Assembly (NCBI GenBank): GCA_027625915.1
Contig: JANTQA010000029.1
Span: forward strand, 3,348,001-3,412,000
From: Anaeramoeba flamelloides
Taxonomy: Eukaryota; Metamonada; Anaeramoebidae
DNA: 64,000 bases
Direction: 5' to 3'
In this document: piece after piece, positions 37,287 through 50,770 of the stretch
Layout: each line of letters starts with the position of its first letter
Numbering within the stretch: the first letter of the stretch is position 1
Notes under the pieces: generated by a model
Database searches by the model: none
The model's input: only the letters and a program-made list of their open reading frames with translations
What the model was told of the DNA's origin: nothing
Translations under genes and position numbers: made by a program

Positions 37287-39324
37287 TTTGATTCCATTTT
37301 TTGATTTAAAAGGTATACTGTGGGTACTTGTCTTTTTTTTTTTTTTGTTATATTTTCCCAAAAAAAAAAAAAAAAACGTTCAAAGATTAAATTATTTTAA
37401 TTAATTTGAAAAGGAATTCTATTTTTCTTGTTTTTGAAAATTGTTGAAAAAATTTACTTGAAATATTGATAATTTATAAATTTAAAGAATAAATGCAAAA
37501 TAAGATGTTCATAAAAGTCTATTTTCAATGATTTTACGCTTGAATAAAAATACTAATATTTATTTTATTCAAGTTTTTACAATGTTCTTATAAGTTCTCC
37601 CAATTTTGGAAAAGATTACCATTTATTATAGATCCAAATTATATCAGGAACATTATTTTGTTTAAAGAAGTGAGAAATCTAATTAACATAGTAGAGATTC
37701 TAGATAAAAAAATATACAAGATATAAACACAAGTTAATTATTCAATCTTTGGGGATAACAAATATACTATCGATTTAGAAAAAAAATGAAACCAAACAAG
37801 TTTTCTTTTCGATTTTTTTTGAGAAAAATTTCTGGAAATGAATAGTGAGATAAGTAAAAGATAATAAAAAATAATAAAAGAAAAAATGAAGAATTGAATA
37901 TAATATGAATTTTTTAAATATTGTATTTTAATCTGGGTTTTTTTTTGGGTGGTATAACAGTAAAAATTTGTTAGGAATATTAATTATTTTTTAGATATAC
38001 AAAGTTATTCATTAAATTTTGAAATTTAATGATTTATAAATTATTTGATTTTATTGTGTTGAAAATAATATAAAGAATTAATCTTTAATAAAACTTAATT
38101 TATTTATTATTTTATTTGATTTGACTTTTTTATCACAAGGTTTCCAATAAAAATATAATTTTTATTGTTTTATTCCCTTTCAACCACCCATGAAGTCATT
38201 TCTCAGACAATATCAAGAAGATTATTAAACATTTTAAAAAAAAATAATTTCTTTATTATTTTTATTTTTCCTTATGAGGTTTTTTATACAGTTAAAAAAA
38301 GAAATATGAGATAAAATTGGTCACTATTAAGGAAAATTTTCTCCAAAAAAATATCTTTTCCCAACCTCGCAATCTATCTTCAAAGAAAAAGATAAATTTT
38401 AACGTTAATTATTTCTGAATAATAATAATCAAAACAATCTTAATGATTTTAGTAATATAAAATAAATGCTAAAATCATTAGATCTTACGATTAGTTTCTA
38501 TCTTATATTATATAACCTCTATTTTAAATCAGTGTCCCATTAAAAATAAAATTTTGAAAATAAATATTTTAATAAATTAAAGTTATCCGTGATAATCAAA
38601 AAATTACTTTTTAATATTCAGTTCTATACAATATAAATATTGGTTTTTCATCAGAAAATAAAATAAAAAAAGTAAAAAAAGATAAAAAAAAAAAATGGAA
38701 CATTTATTATGAAAATTAGTTTATATATGTAGATATCTGATATTTTTTGAAAAATAAATTATAAAATTAACATGGTTTATTTTTAATCCAATATTATTTA
38801 ACATGTACAAAAACGTTATTGATATTATGTATTAATTACTAGGAAATTCTGATTTCTAGTCAAATAAAAATATTTTTATTTTTTGTTTTTGTATTTTAAG
38901 TTTAACAAAACCTAATCAAATTTTATTTAAGAAAAAATGTACATTTACTCTTTAAACAAAATCAATCAAAAACTTTCGTATATTAAATACTATTTGAAAT
39001 CCTTTTATCAATGATATCGATTCACTTTTTTGTTTTAAAAGTGCAAATATTATTAATTCAAATTCTCTCTTTAGTAGGTTAAGTACTTTAGTAACACTTA
39101 ATCCAAGATAAACAATTACTCATTATAAAAATATTAAATCTTTTTATTGTAAAAATTAATATTCAAAAAAGTTAATTCCTATAAAAATGATATTCAATTT
39201 CTTGGAAGTTAATAAAGGTGCTTATTTTATTAGTTTAATTAGTTTATGTTAATAATTGCAAAATTATCCTTAAGTAACAATAATTAAAACGAGTGTTATA
39301 TACTTCAATGCAATTCTTTTATAG

Positions 39325-39358
<34 letters not shown>

Positions 39359-40035
39359 CTGTTAAATGTATAGATTTAAGTTTAAGGGTTAAATATAAAA
39401 AGTTGAGAATGTGTGTAAATTTAACTTTATTCGTTAATACTTTGCAAAAAATATTTCTGAAAAAAAGCAAATGACAAAGTTAAAAATAGTCAATAATATT
39501 TTTCGATCATTGTTTTTAAATTGTTTAAACCTGAAAATTTTTTCAATTTTGGAAAAATGAAGATTTGTATTAATGTAAGTTTTTTTATTACTTTGTTTGT
39601 CAATTTCTGAAACAAAAAATGTATAATTAATTTTTCTCTCATCTATTATAAATTTTACAGTTTATGATGAATTTAATAACCATTTTATAGTTTTTCATAT
39701 AGGATAAAATTTTGTAATAGAAAATCAATTTCTGGGTATTATAAATTTTCAGTGTAGGGCTGGAACTGCTGTGTACAATTTGTAACATATTTTGGATATT
39801 AAAATAAAAAAAAATTTAAAAAAACAAAAAAATTATTTTAAAATATATTTTTGGGATTTCATTGATGAAAATTAATAGCAAATTATTATGATTTAGTTTA
39901 AATATTTTATAATATAAAGAAAATTATAAAGAAAATTATTTAAAATAAGAAAGTGGAATAATTTTTTTAAAAATCGTAATAATAGAAATAAAAAAAAAAA
40001 AAGAAAAAGAAATAAGAAAAAAGAATAAAAAAAAA
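35896..40035. other. Gene-free AT-rich region
   Basis: About 4.1 kb with no open frame worth reporting on either strand. It holds TA microsatellites at about 37239-37279 and 39328-39355. As the gap lies upstream of the coiled-coil gene and downstream of the ABC gene (both leftward), the promoter of the former must lie at its left end. I see no other structure. Confidence 0.6.
37239..37279. repeat. (TA)n microsatellite
   Basis: About 20 uninterrupted TA units. Similar tracts lie at 39328-39355, 43384-43405 and 44749-44788 (the last two within introns of the ABC gene) and 11890-11913. Confidence 0.85.
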
Positions 40036-43000
40036 TTATTTTTGTTTATCTCTATTGACAACCCTCAAAAAGAAATAGGCAACGATCCTGAAATACACAC
40101 CAATGATAAACAATATGAACAAATCTAGACTAATTCTTCCTGGGTCATAACCATACTTGTCATAGGTAGTTGTAAGATCATAAATGTCTTTATATTGTTC
40201 AAGTTCAATACAAAACAAGGCTTCTTGGCCATAACGAAGGAGATCGATGAAGTGGAAAATATTAAAGAAGACCATTTTTTCCATTTCCTTCAGTGGGGGT
40301 CCAAAACCTGAGACCATTGAGAAGACCAAGAGCACAACGATTGCCGCGAGCTGGGGAGACACTGGGTGGGAACAATGTAGAAACAGCCATACCAATACCC
40401 GTTGCGGTATATTGAATCAATAATAGGACGCCATAGTATTGTCCAAGGCTTCCTCTTGGATTTAAGAATGGGTAGAAAATTGTTAAAAAGATCAATGGAT
40501 GGATAACAGTGCCAACTAAGGAAGAGAGATCCTTTCCAAGGAAATATGCGATGGTGTTGATACCTGTAGATGCCTCTCTCCAGTAATTGACTCTTTCTGG
40601 TCCGAAAATTTTCAAGGAGGACATACCACCTGTCAGTGCAATAGCTAAAATAGTTACCGAAGTGATGATACCAATTGTTTCCTGTTGTGGTCCTGCGCAG
40701 GTTTCTTTCAAATAGTCTGGACATAAATTAATAACATAGTCGGGTGGTGGTCCGATAAATGGGCTGTCTTGATTCAGTACACCTAAAAAGAACCCTACAA
40801 TGTATACTAAGACCATATCGATGATAAATCCCTTCAAGTCCCTACTTTGTTGAACCAAACTTCTGGTGAAGAAGATGGTAAATTGTCTTGCGAACCCTGG
40901 TGTTTTTCTTTCTCTTCCATCCTTGGCTCTGCGTAACTCCTTGGGGCTGATCTTGTACTTTTTACTCCTTTTACCTTCTTTCTTTTTCTCCTTCAACTGG
41001 ATGTCGCTATTTGAGGAATCTTCATCAGAGCTACTTTCACTTGAGGATGTATCTTCGTCCCCAAGGGCAAAGTCTAATTTGACATTGCCGTTTTCGTCCG
41101 TGTAATCCTTGATATTACCCTTTGGTGGCTTATTGTTTTCAGCAGCCTTTTCTGTAAAGGGCACACCAATGTTAACCCAGTCTTCAAACAATTGCTTTGG
41201 ATCGAATTTCTCATTAGAGCCGACGATTTTTTCGTTACCGGCAATGATATCCATCATCCAATCTGCAGGATTGACATGTTCGGGGCACTTGAATCCCAAA
41301 AATTCAAAGTATGGATGTGAGAATCTTGTTGGTCCCAGATACACTGTTCTACCTCCTTTACCCAATAATAATACGTAGGTGAACATTGTGAAAATTTCGT
41401 ATCGAGGCTGATGAATGACGGCCATGATATTGAGATCTTCTTCGGCAGATAATTGTAACGCCCTACAAAGCGACATTGCAGACGTTGAATCCAAACCTGA
41501 TGTGGGCTCATCAAGGAAAATGGCAACTGGGGAGATGACCATTTCAAGACCGCAATTGACCCTTTTTCTTTGCCCCCCGGAAACACCTCTTTTGGTCTCG
41601 TCACCAATGGGCGAATGTCTAACATCAAAGAGGCCGAGTGTTTTAATACACTGATTCACAGTTAATTTGATTTGCTTGTAGGTATACTCCTTGGGTAGCC
41701 TTAGCTTGGCAGAGTTCATCATGTTTTCCTTAACGGTTAATGTTCTGAGCATGATATCCTCCTGTGGCACAAAGCCGACAACCTTTTTGTATTCTGTGAT
41801 GGGCTCCTCTACTCCGTTAATTTCGACCAGCCCACTTGGAATACCATAGCTTGCCTTACCACACAGGGTATTCAAAAATGTTGTTTTACCTGCACCGGAG
41901 GGTCCCATAATGGCAGTAACTCGTCCATGTATAATTTTACCAGTGACACCTTTTAAGACGATCTTGCCACTTCTGCCTTTAATTCTTAATCCCAAGTTTT
42001 CGAATCTAAAGTCAAGGAAAAAGTCCAATTTGGGGATCTCGGTCGTGTTACCCCACAGGGATGTAGCACTAATTTCTCCTTCACCGAGTGAGATCGACGA
42101 AAACACTAATCCCGAAAGCACAGATTGCTTGTCGATTTTCAATTGTCTGCTGATCTTTTGAGTTTTTCTTCTTTTGTCAACATACCTCATCGCGAGCCAA
42201 TATCCTCCGAGAAGTACAATGAGAATTACTAAATCCACGATGACACCAACATGTTTACTTTCTTGTGATTCAGTTTTTTCGGGACACGAAACCCATCCTG
42301 AACATGGGGTTGGTTCAGTGGATCCTGCTGGGCAATAATTGCCTTCTGGGCATTTAATTTGCTTTGTTGGGTCTGGGCAATAGTATCCTGCTGTACAAGA
42401 TTCAGTGATAACTGAACCAGCTGGGCAGTATTGCGTTTTAAAGCATTCCTCCTTGGTATCGGGCATTTGACAATAGAAACCTGCAGGGCATTTCACTTCA
42501 ACAGAGGTACCGATTGGACAATATGAACATCCTTTCGTACTACAATCACAAATCACAGGCTTTAGAACATCGGATGTTGTACAGTAACAATTAGCAGGAC
42601 ACAAGATTTCTTCTTTTTTGGGGTCTTCGTCAATTTCAATGGATCTCCCAAGACCACACCAATCTCCCTCATTACAGTCTTCAAATAAATTATCAGCTTC
42701 AAATTCGGGTCTTGGTCTTTCCATCCATGTACCCGGTGGCACTGGTAAAGCTGGATAATATGGAACAATACAATAGGATCCATTCTCACATGGCTCGACG
42801 TTTTTTAAGCTTATGTCTGCACAGGTTTCATTAAATTCCGAGGGTATTGAGCAAAGCTCCGGTAACTTCATTTCCTCTTCGGGGCAGATATAACCTAGTG
42901 GGCAATCAATACGAAGCCCTCTTCGACAAAAGTATCCTTCTTGACAATTAAGTGATATTGCTGCCTTTGCTGTATAATATCCATTTGGTGGCGAAAGATA

Positions 43001-44315
43001 TGATATAAACGATAAATGTGGACAATAGGTACCTTCTGGACATGGCGATGCATATTGCCCAAAGAAATTTGAATCAAGTTGGAAATTTTCAGGTAGGTTA
43101 CTACATCGTTCACGATGTCTCCATAGAAATTCATTTTCTGTTTCATTTCTAAATAAATCACATATTTCGATGAGTTTATCTGCAGAGTCAATTTCCCAAT
43201 ATTTCCTCACAACAGTCCAAAGCATATGTTGTGTGTTTTCTGAAAAAGTGATTTTGTTCACTGTTGATTTCGTAATAATTGTCCTCATAAAATGGAAATT
43301 CAATTCTGATTGATTATACGTTCCATTACCCTAAGATTTATTTAATAAGATAAAATTAAGAGATTTATTTTTTAGATTTGGTTATATATATATATATATA
43401 TATATTTTCAAATGTAAGAATAATTATGAGTTATTTTGGTATTTTGAGTTTTTATTATATTTTTTCCCCAAAATAAATCAAAAATAAAAAAATTAATAAA
43501 AAAAAAAAAAAAAAAAAATTCAAAAAGGTATTACTAATGATTCTTGTACGACATGCAGATGAATTTCATTTGTATCTTTTTCATGCAAGGTTAACATATG
43601 ATAAAGATTATTATTATAAAATTCACTTTTTTCTTCATTATCCTCAGATTCTTCTGAAGAAGATTCTTCATTTCCTTCATCATCATCATCTGGTGATGTT
43701 TTAAATCCATAAGAAATTTGATCAATTCGGTAATCAATTTTAAGTTGTTTTGTTGGATGTTCTTGGCATTCACCGTCGTCATTATAATATAGATTAGAAC
43801 CACATATTTCTATATCTTCAATATTTGCTGGATTTGTTGCTGGTGGATCAACAATAAAATTTCTAAATTCTGGTAATTGAACAAAAAGAACCATATTGTC
43901 ATAATCATATTTTTTGCCTGCGTCTGCTAATGCAATGGCAATCCAAAGCATCTATTTATTATTTTTATTGAAATTATATTGATATTATTTGAAGAAATAT
44001 TTTAAAAAATGATTTAATATGTGGTTGGTGAATTAGTACTTTTGTATTCAAAAAAAAAAAAAAAAAAATCAAAAAAAATAATAATCATAATAAAATGAAA
44101 AATCAAAAGGAATAGTGTTTTTATCAAAACTATCGGTTCCTAAAACTTTTTTTCTTATATTTTTTATTTTTTACACTTTGGATTTCAATAATTCAATTTT
44201 TAAGTTTCTATATATTGGAATAATAAATAGATTAAATTTTATTGTAAATATCAAAATTTTCCTCAATTAGATAATAATAATATTTTAAGATAATATTATT
44301 CGAATGTTTATTATA

Positions 44316-44358
<43 letters not shown>

Positions 44359-44746
44359 TTTACATTTCCTTCATAAGAATCTACAGCTTTATATCTAAAA
44401 ACCCCATCTTGTTCAATTTCATTTACACTTTTTGATTTTCTAAAATATTCACTAAATGGTATAAAATCTATCATTTCAACATCTTCTTCAAGTGTGTAGA
44501 ATAATGTTTTATCAGCAGTATCTTCAAAATTTAATGTGTAGCTTGTTTCTGACCATGCACTCGCCCAGAAATTTTTTTTATCTGTATAAAATAAAATTGA
44601 TTTCGATTTGATGCTTCATCTGAACCTAGTGGATCATCATCACCACTATCATCATATGTCCCAACAGCGTCAACTCCTTTCACGATAATATCACTCGTTG
44701 TTTCTAATCTATTACAAGAATCAAATAAAATAAACACCCACAAACA

Positions 44747-44797
<51 letters not shown>

Positions 44798-46266
44798 TAA
44801 AAAAAAAAAAAAAATTGTTTAGGGGTTAAAATTTTAAAATAAAGTTCTAAAAAAGTCATTTTCAAATAAAGTTTTAATAATCCTTCATAAAACTGGACTA
44901 TTCGAGATGTTTAACCCTTTTATGGATACCCTTTTTAATTTATAGATTTTTAAAAATTACTTCTATGTTGAAGTTTTTTATTTTTTTCAAATTAATTTTG
45001 ATATAAATTTGTTTCAAATGGTTATCTGTAAAAATTTTTTTTTATAGAGTATTTTCTGAAACGATGAAATTTCAAAAGGTTAATTGTTCTGTATGTTTTT
45101 TTGAATTTCTCAATTTCATCAAGAAAAGCAAATTTTTAATAAAGTTCATATACAGAAGAAAAGTTTGAAAAAAGGTATCTTGAAAACTATTTCAAAGAAA
45201 AATAAATTTAAATAAGAGACCGATCACTTTTCAAAATATTCTATTTTCCCTTTAATAAAAAGACTATATTATAAATTTTTATCAATTTATATTGAAATTA
45301 GTTCCATGATGTAATTTTTTTTAAAGTACATTACAGTTGTGAAATTTAATTCTCATTTGTAAATTTCAAAACAAGAGTACCAAATTTCATTTAAAAAAAA
45401 AAATAAGAATTAAAAAATAAAAATGTATTTACGTGATAGTCATTTTGTAGGCAGGATCTAGATCGTTATCATCGAAAAATTCATAAAATTCAATTTTTTT
45501 GGTATCATCGTTGTCTTGATAATAAATACCAAAAAATTTTGTTGAAAACTCTCCATCTGGTCCAACAATGACTGGGATAAGTTGAAGGATTGTTCCAGAA
45601 ATGGTAACATTGACTTATAATTTAGGAATCAGAATTATTTTTTAAGAAAAAAGATAAAAAGGAAGAAAAAAAAAAAAAAATAAAAAGTGGGTTAAAAAAA
45701 AAATTCTTCACAAAACAAAGTTCCTCTTGGAGGAAAAAAAAAAAAAAAAAGTTACAGTCTGGTTCTTCCTTAAAATATTCAGAAACATCAGCATAATAAA
45801 ATTTTACTGTGTCTCCTGTGGCAAATCCCCAAACCATTGTTTTGGATGTGAAATTTAATTTCAGTGATTCAATGATTTCTACTTTGGTTCCTTCACCAAA
45901 AGGATAAATACGCAGTTTTTCGAGATCTAAATTGATATCAGTAACTGTCACCATTCCGTCATAATAGTGCGTAACATAATAATTCTTTGGTTCTTTTGGT
46001 TTGTTATATTTGAGACCAACACCAAAAGTATAACTATCGACATCTATTATTTTGAAAAAGTAAAAGATGATTTAAATAAAATTTAAAAAAAAAAAAAAAT
46101 AAAAAAGAGAAATTTAATTTTAAATCAGAATGAATACATTTTGATTGAAAAAAAAGTAAAATTCATTTTCGAATTGGTTGGTTAATATAAACAAAAAAAT
46201 CACCAAATGCAAAAAGAGGAAATTGTTTGTCAGAAAAAATAGGAAAAACAGAAACAGAAGAAGAAG

Positions 46267-46313
<47 letters not shown>

Positions 46314-46707
46314 AAAAAACTTTTATGAAAAAAAAAAATAACAAAGCACTTTTTCGAAATTTTGTTTGTATTTTCAAAAAAGATTTTTTGTAAAACCATG
46401 AAGAATACTTACAAGAACAGTCATCATACCAATCAATAGAGTCCCCTTTTAGAACACAAGAATCTATTATGGCATCTTTTTCCTGTCTAATGTTTTTATT
46501 TGAAACGTTTTGAGGAGCAAAAACGACATTTTTATAAGGGCACCAAGAGGGGTATTCATCTGGATCATTGTCTACACACACCTCTTTATTGTAATCGTGA
46601 ACTAGGAAATACCTAGCCTTTTGGTTCTCGTATTCTGCTGTGGCGAATCGAAACAAAAAGACACTAAAAATCACAAAGAGTAAGCAATACTTTTGTGATA
46701 TTTTCAT
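40036..46707 (-). CDS. ABCG-type (White family) half transporter with large Cys-rich ectodomain
   Basis: Reads leftward in at least six exons: 46707-46413, 46043-45756, 45613-45433, 44708-44364, 43951-43535 and 43330-40036. About 1,590 residues. Exon 1 starts with a clear signal peptide (MKISQKYCLLFVIFSVFLF). An acidic extracellular region follows, then a long cysteine-rich stretch with GYYCPDP/GNYCPAGS-type repeats, one membrane helix (VIVDLVILIVLLGGYWLAM) and an ATP-binding cassette: Walker A GPSGAGKTT, signature VSGGQRKR, Walker B VAIFLDEPTSGLDS and H-loop AVIHQPR. A Ser/Asp/Glu linker leads to the multi-helix transmembrane domain. This order resembles plant ABCG24/28 and amoebozoan ABCG proteins, likely lipid or small-molecule exporters of the plasma membrane. 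Two frame problems exist: in exon 4 the frames need either a 44-nt intron (44625-44582) or an indel, and near the end a C4 run (40353-40356) needs one base fewer to give FPPSVSQLAAIVV. Confidence 0.85.
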
Positions 46708-48384
46708 TTGTTTATTTTTAAATCAAAATTTGAATGTCTTGGAAAACAAGCTTGATTGATTTATTTCAAAAAAAAGAAAAGGGTCGTTTATAAAAAAAAA
46801 AAAAAGAAAAAAATTTTTGATTTAACAAAAAAGAAAAATAACCAAAAAAAATGAAATTTTATTGGACAAATCAAAAAGAGAAGAAGTTTAGTTTGATAAA
46901 TTTTGAGTGGTGATGGGTAGTGTTTGTTTGTGGCACGATTAAATTAGTTAATTAAGTGAAAAACATTTTATTTTGGAAATATAGAGATAAATAAAAAGAT
47001 CAAAAAATTGGAAATTTATTCTTTGTTTAACTTACACCTAAGTATTATTTTTTATTTTCAAAATATAGTTTTATTGATTTATGAAGAAAAAATATTTTTT
47101 ATATTTGAGTCAATCTTGCAATTTTTACCCCTTTTCACCTATTTTAATTGAACCTATTCTCGATTTAATTTTTTTTATTTAATAAAAATCTTATTTTGTA
47201 AAAAAAAAGTTCTTTTTAAAAAATATTAATGTTTTGGAACAAGATGGAAAACTCAACATTACTGAATGACCACACATTGTTTTTTTTTTAACAAACCTTG
47301 TTTTTAAATTAATTACTTGTTTTTGAAAAGCAAATGGGAAAAACTTTTCACTTCATTTTCCTTATTTTTCTTTTAACAAAACAAAGATGAAATTTTCTCT
47401 TTCTCGGGTTGTTTGGTCATTTTTTCTTTCAAATGTGCTAAGAATCTTATTGAAAGCCAGATCTAAGAATGGAAAAATGCTCATCAAACAAAATTTTATC
47501 ACTTGGAAATTTCAAAAAACAGTATTGTTTTTTTTTTTTACTTAATTGGGTTGGATCAAAAGCAATTTTTGTCTTTCAAAACCCAGTGTTTCTTAATCGG
47601 GCGGTTTCATATTGTTGGTGAAAAAACACATTCGCAAATAAATGAATCTTTTTTTTTTAGAAATATTTTTTCCATTTAAAATTTACCATTTACTCTGACG
47701 TTCACAACACTTTTTCAAACATCAATACAATTTTCAAAATATAGAACACTCTCCAACTTTATACATTTTCAAAAGACAAGGCAAAAAATTAATCACCAGC
47801 TAATACCCAAAAAAACAAAAGTGATCACAATCTGTCTGTATCTTTTTTTATTTCAGGTTTTGTGTTTTAAAATTATGTAAAAGCTGGTGCAACTCGATAT
47901 TTTGATAATTATCTCAACAACTGTTTGGTGTGCTGTGAGCAAAAGAATATAGTGTACACTCGTTACTGTTAATTCTCAAATAAAAAGATTGATATTTTCA
48001 TTCAACTTTTCCAAAATAATACATAATTACAAAAAATTAAAATAAATCACCAAAAGTCCCCAATTCTATAAAAAAAGATAAATTGTGAATTTAAACTGAT
48101 TTATGGATTTAAAAAATGAAATTTTATCTGATTTCAAATAATTTTTTTTGATAGCAGAATGAAAATTTTGTTCCATTTATTTTACATCAAATAGTAATAG
48201 AGCACATTGTTTTTATTTGTATCGAAAAAACCATTTGTTTTCCTTTGGTTGTTTTTGTTATTTGGAACTTATCATTTATGATGATGCTTCACAAAAGGAA
48301 TTCTGAGAATTTATTACAAATGTATTCTTTTCAATTGAGCAAGATTTTTAAGAACTTGTGTAAAGGAACGAGTACAAATCTTTA

Positions 48385-49883
48385 TGAAATCAATATAATT
48401 TTCCATGAAATTTCAGTCAATTTCAGAAACAAAATTTGAACTTTGAAATTGCTATAATGTTTCAATAAAATTTTCATAAAGTTTTCATTTGTGAAACCTT
48501 GATAAAATTTTCAGTTAAAAGTTTGCTAAAAAAAAAAATCCCCTAATCTACAATATAAATTTCTAAATGATTTTCCCAATCGTTTTTAATGAAATTATCA
48601 TTACAATTGTTAGGAAATATTCATTCAATTTTTGATCACATTTTCTTTGAACCAAAGTACAATTAGAGAACGAAAACGAAACTATCACTCCCACCCAAGC
48701 TGTTTGACCACTGACAAAAAAAACTAGCCTTTCTGGAAAAAAAAGTGAAAAAACAGGGAAAAAAAGCTTAATACGACCTTTAATTGGGAACATTAATAGA
48801 ACCTGAAAATCAAAAGTAAGATCCATTAATAAAAGAATAAATAAATAAATAAATAAAGATAACATGAAGGACTCTGAATTACAACATTTTTTTTTAATAC
48901 CACCTTTAAGTCAGGTTTTTCTTTGGTTGATATATTAGTAAAAATTTGTTCAAAAAATTGACTATTTTTGCAATCTCTAAAACAACACTCTGATTTCAAT
49001 ATGAAAGTAGTACTAAATTGTGTTTGTAGGTTTGATTGAAAATTATATAATGTATTATTATTTGAAGTTCATAGGTTTCTTCCTGTGATTGAGTTTTACA
49101 TCCAGTTTTCAGTAAAACCCCCAATTAAAAACCAAATTTTGCTTCCCCCCCCCCCTCCTTTCACCTTTTTTCGAGAATGGTTACATGTTTATTAATTGTA
49201 AAAAATTTCTTTTAACACCCCCCCTCATTTTTTTTGTTTTTTATTTTTCGATATACTTATTTTACTCTGAAAAGAAAAACAAAAAAAACTAAAATAAAAT
49301 AAAACAATTAAACAAAAAAAGTAAAAAACAACATTGTTATAATACTTCATTACAACCAAAATCAAACAATCTATAATAACAGCAAAAAATAAAAATTGAA
49401 AAAATAAAAAAATGAAAAAATTATATTTTTTTCATTTCCAAAAAGAAAAACACATATAACCATGTTGGACAAAACTTTATTATTTTTATTATTTATAAAC
49501 ATTGCCGAAAATAAAAAGTAAAAATTACAATTATTAATCATACATAAGCTCCACACAATAACTAGCAAGCTCTAAAAAGAATATAATGCCTTTTATTTCC
49601 CCATTGGCCACATTCGGAGTCTAAGAAAATTCGATCAAAATTCACTGAATAATTGTCAATGATTGAGATCGAGTCCATTTAAATAATCTTGGAAAAATCA
49701 TATAGTAATTTATATTGTAGATTTGGGGATTTTTTTTTAAAGCAAACTTTTAACTGAAAATTTTATCAAGGTTTCACAAATGAAAACTTTATGAAAATTT
49801 TATTGAAACATAATAGCAATTTCAAAGTTCACATTTTGTTTCTGAAATTGACTGAAATTTCATGGAAAATTTGATTGATTTCA
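48385..49883. mobile_element. 1.5-kb element with ~196-bp terminal inverted repeats
   Basis: Left arm 48385-48580 and right arm 49688-49883 are inverted copies, over 90% identical by eye, both beginning TGAAATCAAT and containing TTCAGTCAATTTCAGAAACA. The 1.1-kb interior has no transposase-like open frame; the longest (48865-48563, minus, 100 codons) is unconvincing. Long inverted ends with a noncoding centre suggest a non-autonomous DNA transposon. I could not identify a target-site duplication, so the outer boundary is approximate. Confidence 0.75.
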
Positions 49884-50149
49884 AATATAAAATTTTTATC
49901 CACCAAGTAATCTCAGTTATAATGTATGATTACATCATTTGGAGTGTTTAAATGGATATAATAAGAAAAAAATTTATTTTGAAAAATTCAAAATTACAAT
50001 TTCTTTTTTATTTGTTTTTTTTAATTGTTTTTAAAAAGCAATTCTTTTTCAAATTTTTTTTATTCACAGATCTATAACCCACAACTAAAATCGTATTATT
50101 CCAATGCTATCATAAGCATGTGAATCATTGTAGAAAAACCACGTTGATT

Positions 50150-50770
50150 GATATTTAAATTTTCTTTTTATTTCCGTAATTAAAAAAACCTAGACACCTT
50201 CTGTTATTTTTTAATTAAGTTTTTGTTTTGAATAAAAAATTGATAGATTTTCCAATCAAAAAAAAGAATTCAAAAAAGAAAAAAGGATAGTTAGGCATTC
50301 TTGGATTTTACCGTTATTTCCAAAATCAATATATATTTTCAGATAAAAAGAAAATCCCAAGAAAACCTTGCTTAGGCCTTTTTTTTTGATAATTGTAAAA
50401 TTAATCGAAAATTCAAAAAAATGTCTTTTTATTTCAAAAATTAAAAAAAAACCACAATTAGATATACTTGAGTTTATTGTTTATTCAAAAAATCAATAGT
50501 TTTTCTTTGGGGGTTTTCGAGTTTTCTATTTATTTGTGCGTGTTCTAGGTTTTTTTTTCTTTGAAGTTTTCTATTTTATTACAAAAAGTAAAAAAAAAAC
50601 CTAACGAAAATCTATTAATTTTAAAAAAAAACAGAAAACCCAAAAAACCCAACGAAAATCTATTGAAATTCCAAATAAATAGAAAACTCAAAAAAGCCTA
50701 ATGAAAATCAATAGAAATTCCGAATAAATAAGAAAACCCAAAAAAAAACCTAGAAAACTTCACAGACAAA
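50150..50770. repeat. Modular repeat block, locus 2
   Basis: Contains the phrases GAGTTTTCTATTTATTTGTG, GTTCTAGGTTTTTTT and several inverted counterparts (AAAACCTAACGAAAATCTAT, AGAAAACCCAAAAAACCC), shared with 1985-2705 and 56575-57360. The long palindrome of the other two loci was not found here, so this is a partial or rearranged member. Confidence 0.5.

Noticed and set aside
40866-43191. Several frames opposite or out of phase with the ABC exon
   Set aside because: Shadows; the ABC frame contains all conserved motifs.
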